Positions 13,883-14,990 of a DNA stretch of 14,990 nt are shown here, piece by piece. The notes beneath the pieces are model-generated. The model ran no database searches. It was not told the origin of the DNA and saw only the letters and a program-made list of their open reading frames with translations. The stretch's first letter is position 1. Each line of letters starts with the position of its first letter. The DNA lies in contig CAYQLT010000060.1 in assembly GCA_964418425.1 (NCBI GenBank), forward strand, positions 1 to 14,990, in the 5' to 3' direction. Made by a program: the position numbers and the translations under genes. The DNA comes from CAYQLT01 sp964418425. Lineage in GTDB: Bacteria > Bacillota > Limnochordia > Limnochordales > Geochordaceae.

Positions 13883-14958
13883 GCCAGGGGCCGGCCGCTG
13901 CCCGAGCCCCCGTAACCCAAGCTCCGGCTGCCGCCGGTCTTGCGCGCTGTCTGGCCGAGGCCGGCCCCTACAGGAGGTGTTCAGGTTCGGTGCCCGGACC
14001 CTACAGCCCGACGTGGGATCTCGACGTCCTGTTCCCCGGGGGCAGCCGCTCGCCCCAGCTGGCCCGCCACCTGGAGGCGCTCGAGGCCGACATCGCACAG
14101 CTTGCGGCTCTCATCCAGAGCCTTCCCGTACCCGGCGGGGCTGCTTCTACGACCCGGGGTGATGGGACCGCACAAGCGCCGGCACTTCAGGGCCCCGCCC
14201 CGGTGGCAGAGGAGGCGCTGTCCGCCTGGCATGCGGCGGTGCAGCGACTGCAGGACGTGGGCGCCCGGCTGCGGGAAGCGGGCAGCTTCATCAACTGCCT
14301 GGCGGCGCAGGATGTCAAGGACGAAAAGGCGCGGCTTTTATCCGGGCGCATCGCCCAGATGGGCGCCTCGCTGGATGCGGCCGTCATCGAAGCCGCCCGC
14401 CGCACGCTGGCGATGCCGGACGACGTCTGGCAGGCCATGCTGCAGGATGCGCGCTTGCGGCCGGTCGCCTACGGTCTGGACGAGATGCGCCGCCGCATGG
14501 CGGAGCGCCTGCCGCCAGAGCAGGAGGCGCTGGCCAGCGACCTGGCCGTCGACGGCTACCACGCCTGGGGCGAGCTGTACAACGTGCTGGTGGGCCGCAT
14601 CGCCATCCCGGTGGAGGAGGACGGGCGCACGGTTCACCTCTCCGTGGGGCAGGCTTCCAACCGCATGGAGACGCCCGACCGCGCCCGGCGCTCGACGATC
14701 TTCGCCCGGTGGGAGCAGGCGTGGGCCGAGCACGCCGAGCTGTTCGCCGCCATCCTCAACCACCTGGCCGGCTTTCGGCTCAACCTGTACCGCCGCCGCG
14801 GCTGGCCCGACCCGTTGAAGGAACCCCTGGACGTCAACCGCATCACGGCCGCCACGCTGGACGCGCTGTGGACCGCCGTCGACTCCCGCAAGGAGCGGCT
14901 GCTACCCTACCTGCGGCGCAAGGCCCGCCTGCTCGGCCTGGGGTTGTACAGCGAATAG
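13879..14958 (+). CDS. M3-family oligoendopeptidase, N-terminal part only (lacks HExxH)
   Basis: A 359-residue product clearly matching the N-terminal half of PepF/M3-type oligoendopeptidases, cytoplasmic zinc metallopeptidases of ~600 residues. Signature blocks: PTWDLDVLFPGG (44-55), FINCLAAQDVKDEKA, VDGYHAWGELYNVLVGRIAI, LSVGQASNRMETPDRARR, and the linker LPYLRRKARLLGL. It stops at TAG 14956-14958, before the catalytic HExxH domain. The next bases, in all three frames to the window edge, do not resemble the family's continuation. So it is truncated by an insertion, deletion or rearrangement, or is an inactive fragment. ATG 13879 overlaps the TPR stop and has AAGGGAG at about 6 nt. An alternative GTG 13990 (322 residues) would remove an Ala/Pro-rich leader unlike the family. 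Function as a peptidase is not expected from this piece. Confidence 0.8.
   Translation: MSQGPAAARAPVTQAPAAAGLARCLAEAGPYRRCSGSVPGPYSPTWDLDVLFPGGSRSPQLARHLEALEADIAQLAALIQSLPVPGGAASTTRGDGTAQAPALQGPAPVAEEALSAWHAAVQRLQDVGARLREAGSFINCLAAQDVKDEKARLLSGRIAQMGASLDAAVIEAARRTLAMPDDVWQAMLQDARLRPVAYGLDEMRRRMAERLPPEQEALASDLAVDGYHAWGELYNVLVGRIAIPVEEDGRTVHLSVGQASNRMETPDRARRSTIFARWEQAWAEHAELFAAILNHLAGFRLNLYRRRGWPDPLKEPLDVNRITAATLDALWTAVDSRKERLLPYLRRKARLLGLGLYSE
13972..13979 (+). promoter_or_regulatory. Perfect internal Shine-Dalgarno AGGAGGTG, alternative peptidase start
   Basis: AGGAGGTG lies 10 nt before an in-frame GTG (13990) that would start the protein at VPGPYSPTWDLDVLFPGG, where family members usually begin. 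It competes with the ATG at 13879. Both could be used. Confidence 0.4.
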
Positions 14959-14990
14959 CCACAACCGACCCCCATCTCCTCGGCGTGAAG

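Overview
The window is high-GC bacterial DNA with strong Shine-Dalgarno sites (AGGAGGT, GGGAGG, GGGGGG), frequent GTG starts and ATGA overlaps between co-transcribed genes. The exact 100-N spacer indicates a draft scaffold. The gene mix (Bacillus-type rhamnose isomerase, fused rhamnulose-1-phosphate aldolase/dehydrogenase, a DUF4384 envelope protein, Uma2 nucleases, an M3 oligopeptidase) suggests a high-GC Bacillota such as the Limnochordia or Symbiobacterium-like groups. This is inference; Chloroflexota or another high-GC phylum is possible. I see no rRNA, tRNA or CRISPR array.

Region 1 (1-6158) is an L-rhamnose catabolic locus. On the minus strand lie, in transcription order, the aldolase/dehydrogenase fusion, rhamnulokinase and L-rhamnose isomerase (cut by the left edge). 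A DeoR-family regulator is transcribed divergently. The shared 232-bp spacer holds three copies of a TTGTGA(A/C)CGRT motif that look like operators. The pathway runs L-rhamnose to L-rhamnulose (isomerase), to L-rhamnulose-1-phosphate (kinase), to DHAP plus L-lactaldehyde (aldolase), and the C-terminal dehydrogenase probably acts on lactaldehyde. The kinase gene carries 100 Ns flanked by two identical 55-bp ends. This is almost certainly an unmerged contig overlap, and collapsing it restores one intact 512-residue kinase.

Region 2 (6159-8300) has a secreted DUF4384 protein with a proline-rich linker and a C-terminal domain readable as eight beta strands (possible small outer-membrane barrel), a 9-bp-stem hairpin just behind it, and a small unknown gene.

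Region 3 (8247-12944) is accessory. It holds two Uma2-type PD-(D/E)XK proteins in opposite orientations, sharing a 90-bp block that is about 96% identical. Between them are a coiled-coil DUF3782-like PD-(D/E)XK protein, a hemerythrin with an in-frame coding-like extension after its TAG stop, and about 1.8 kb of decayed or unrecognised sequence. That stretch includes a small zinc-ribbon gene broken by one frameshift and a minus-strand gene remnant with its own terminator.

Region 4 (12945-14990) is a two-gene unit: a TPR protein overlapping (ATGA) an M3 oligoendopeptidase that stops before its catalytic HExxH motif. I found no convincing new multi-gene system. The best leads are the DUF4384/beta-barrel protein, the Uma2 plus DUF3782-like nuclease pair, the broken zinc-ribbon gene and the hemerythrin stop-codon extension.
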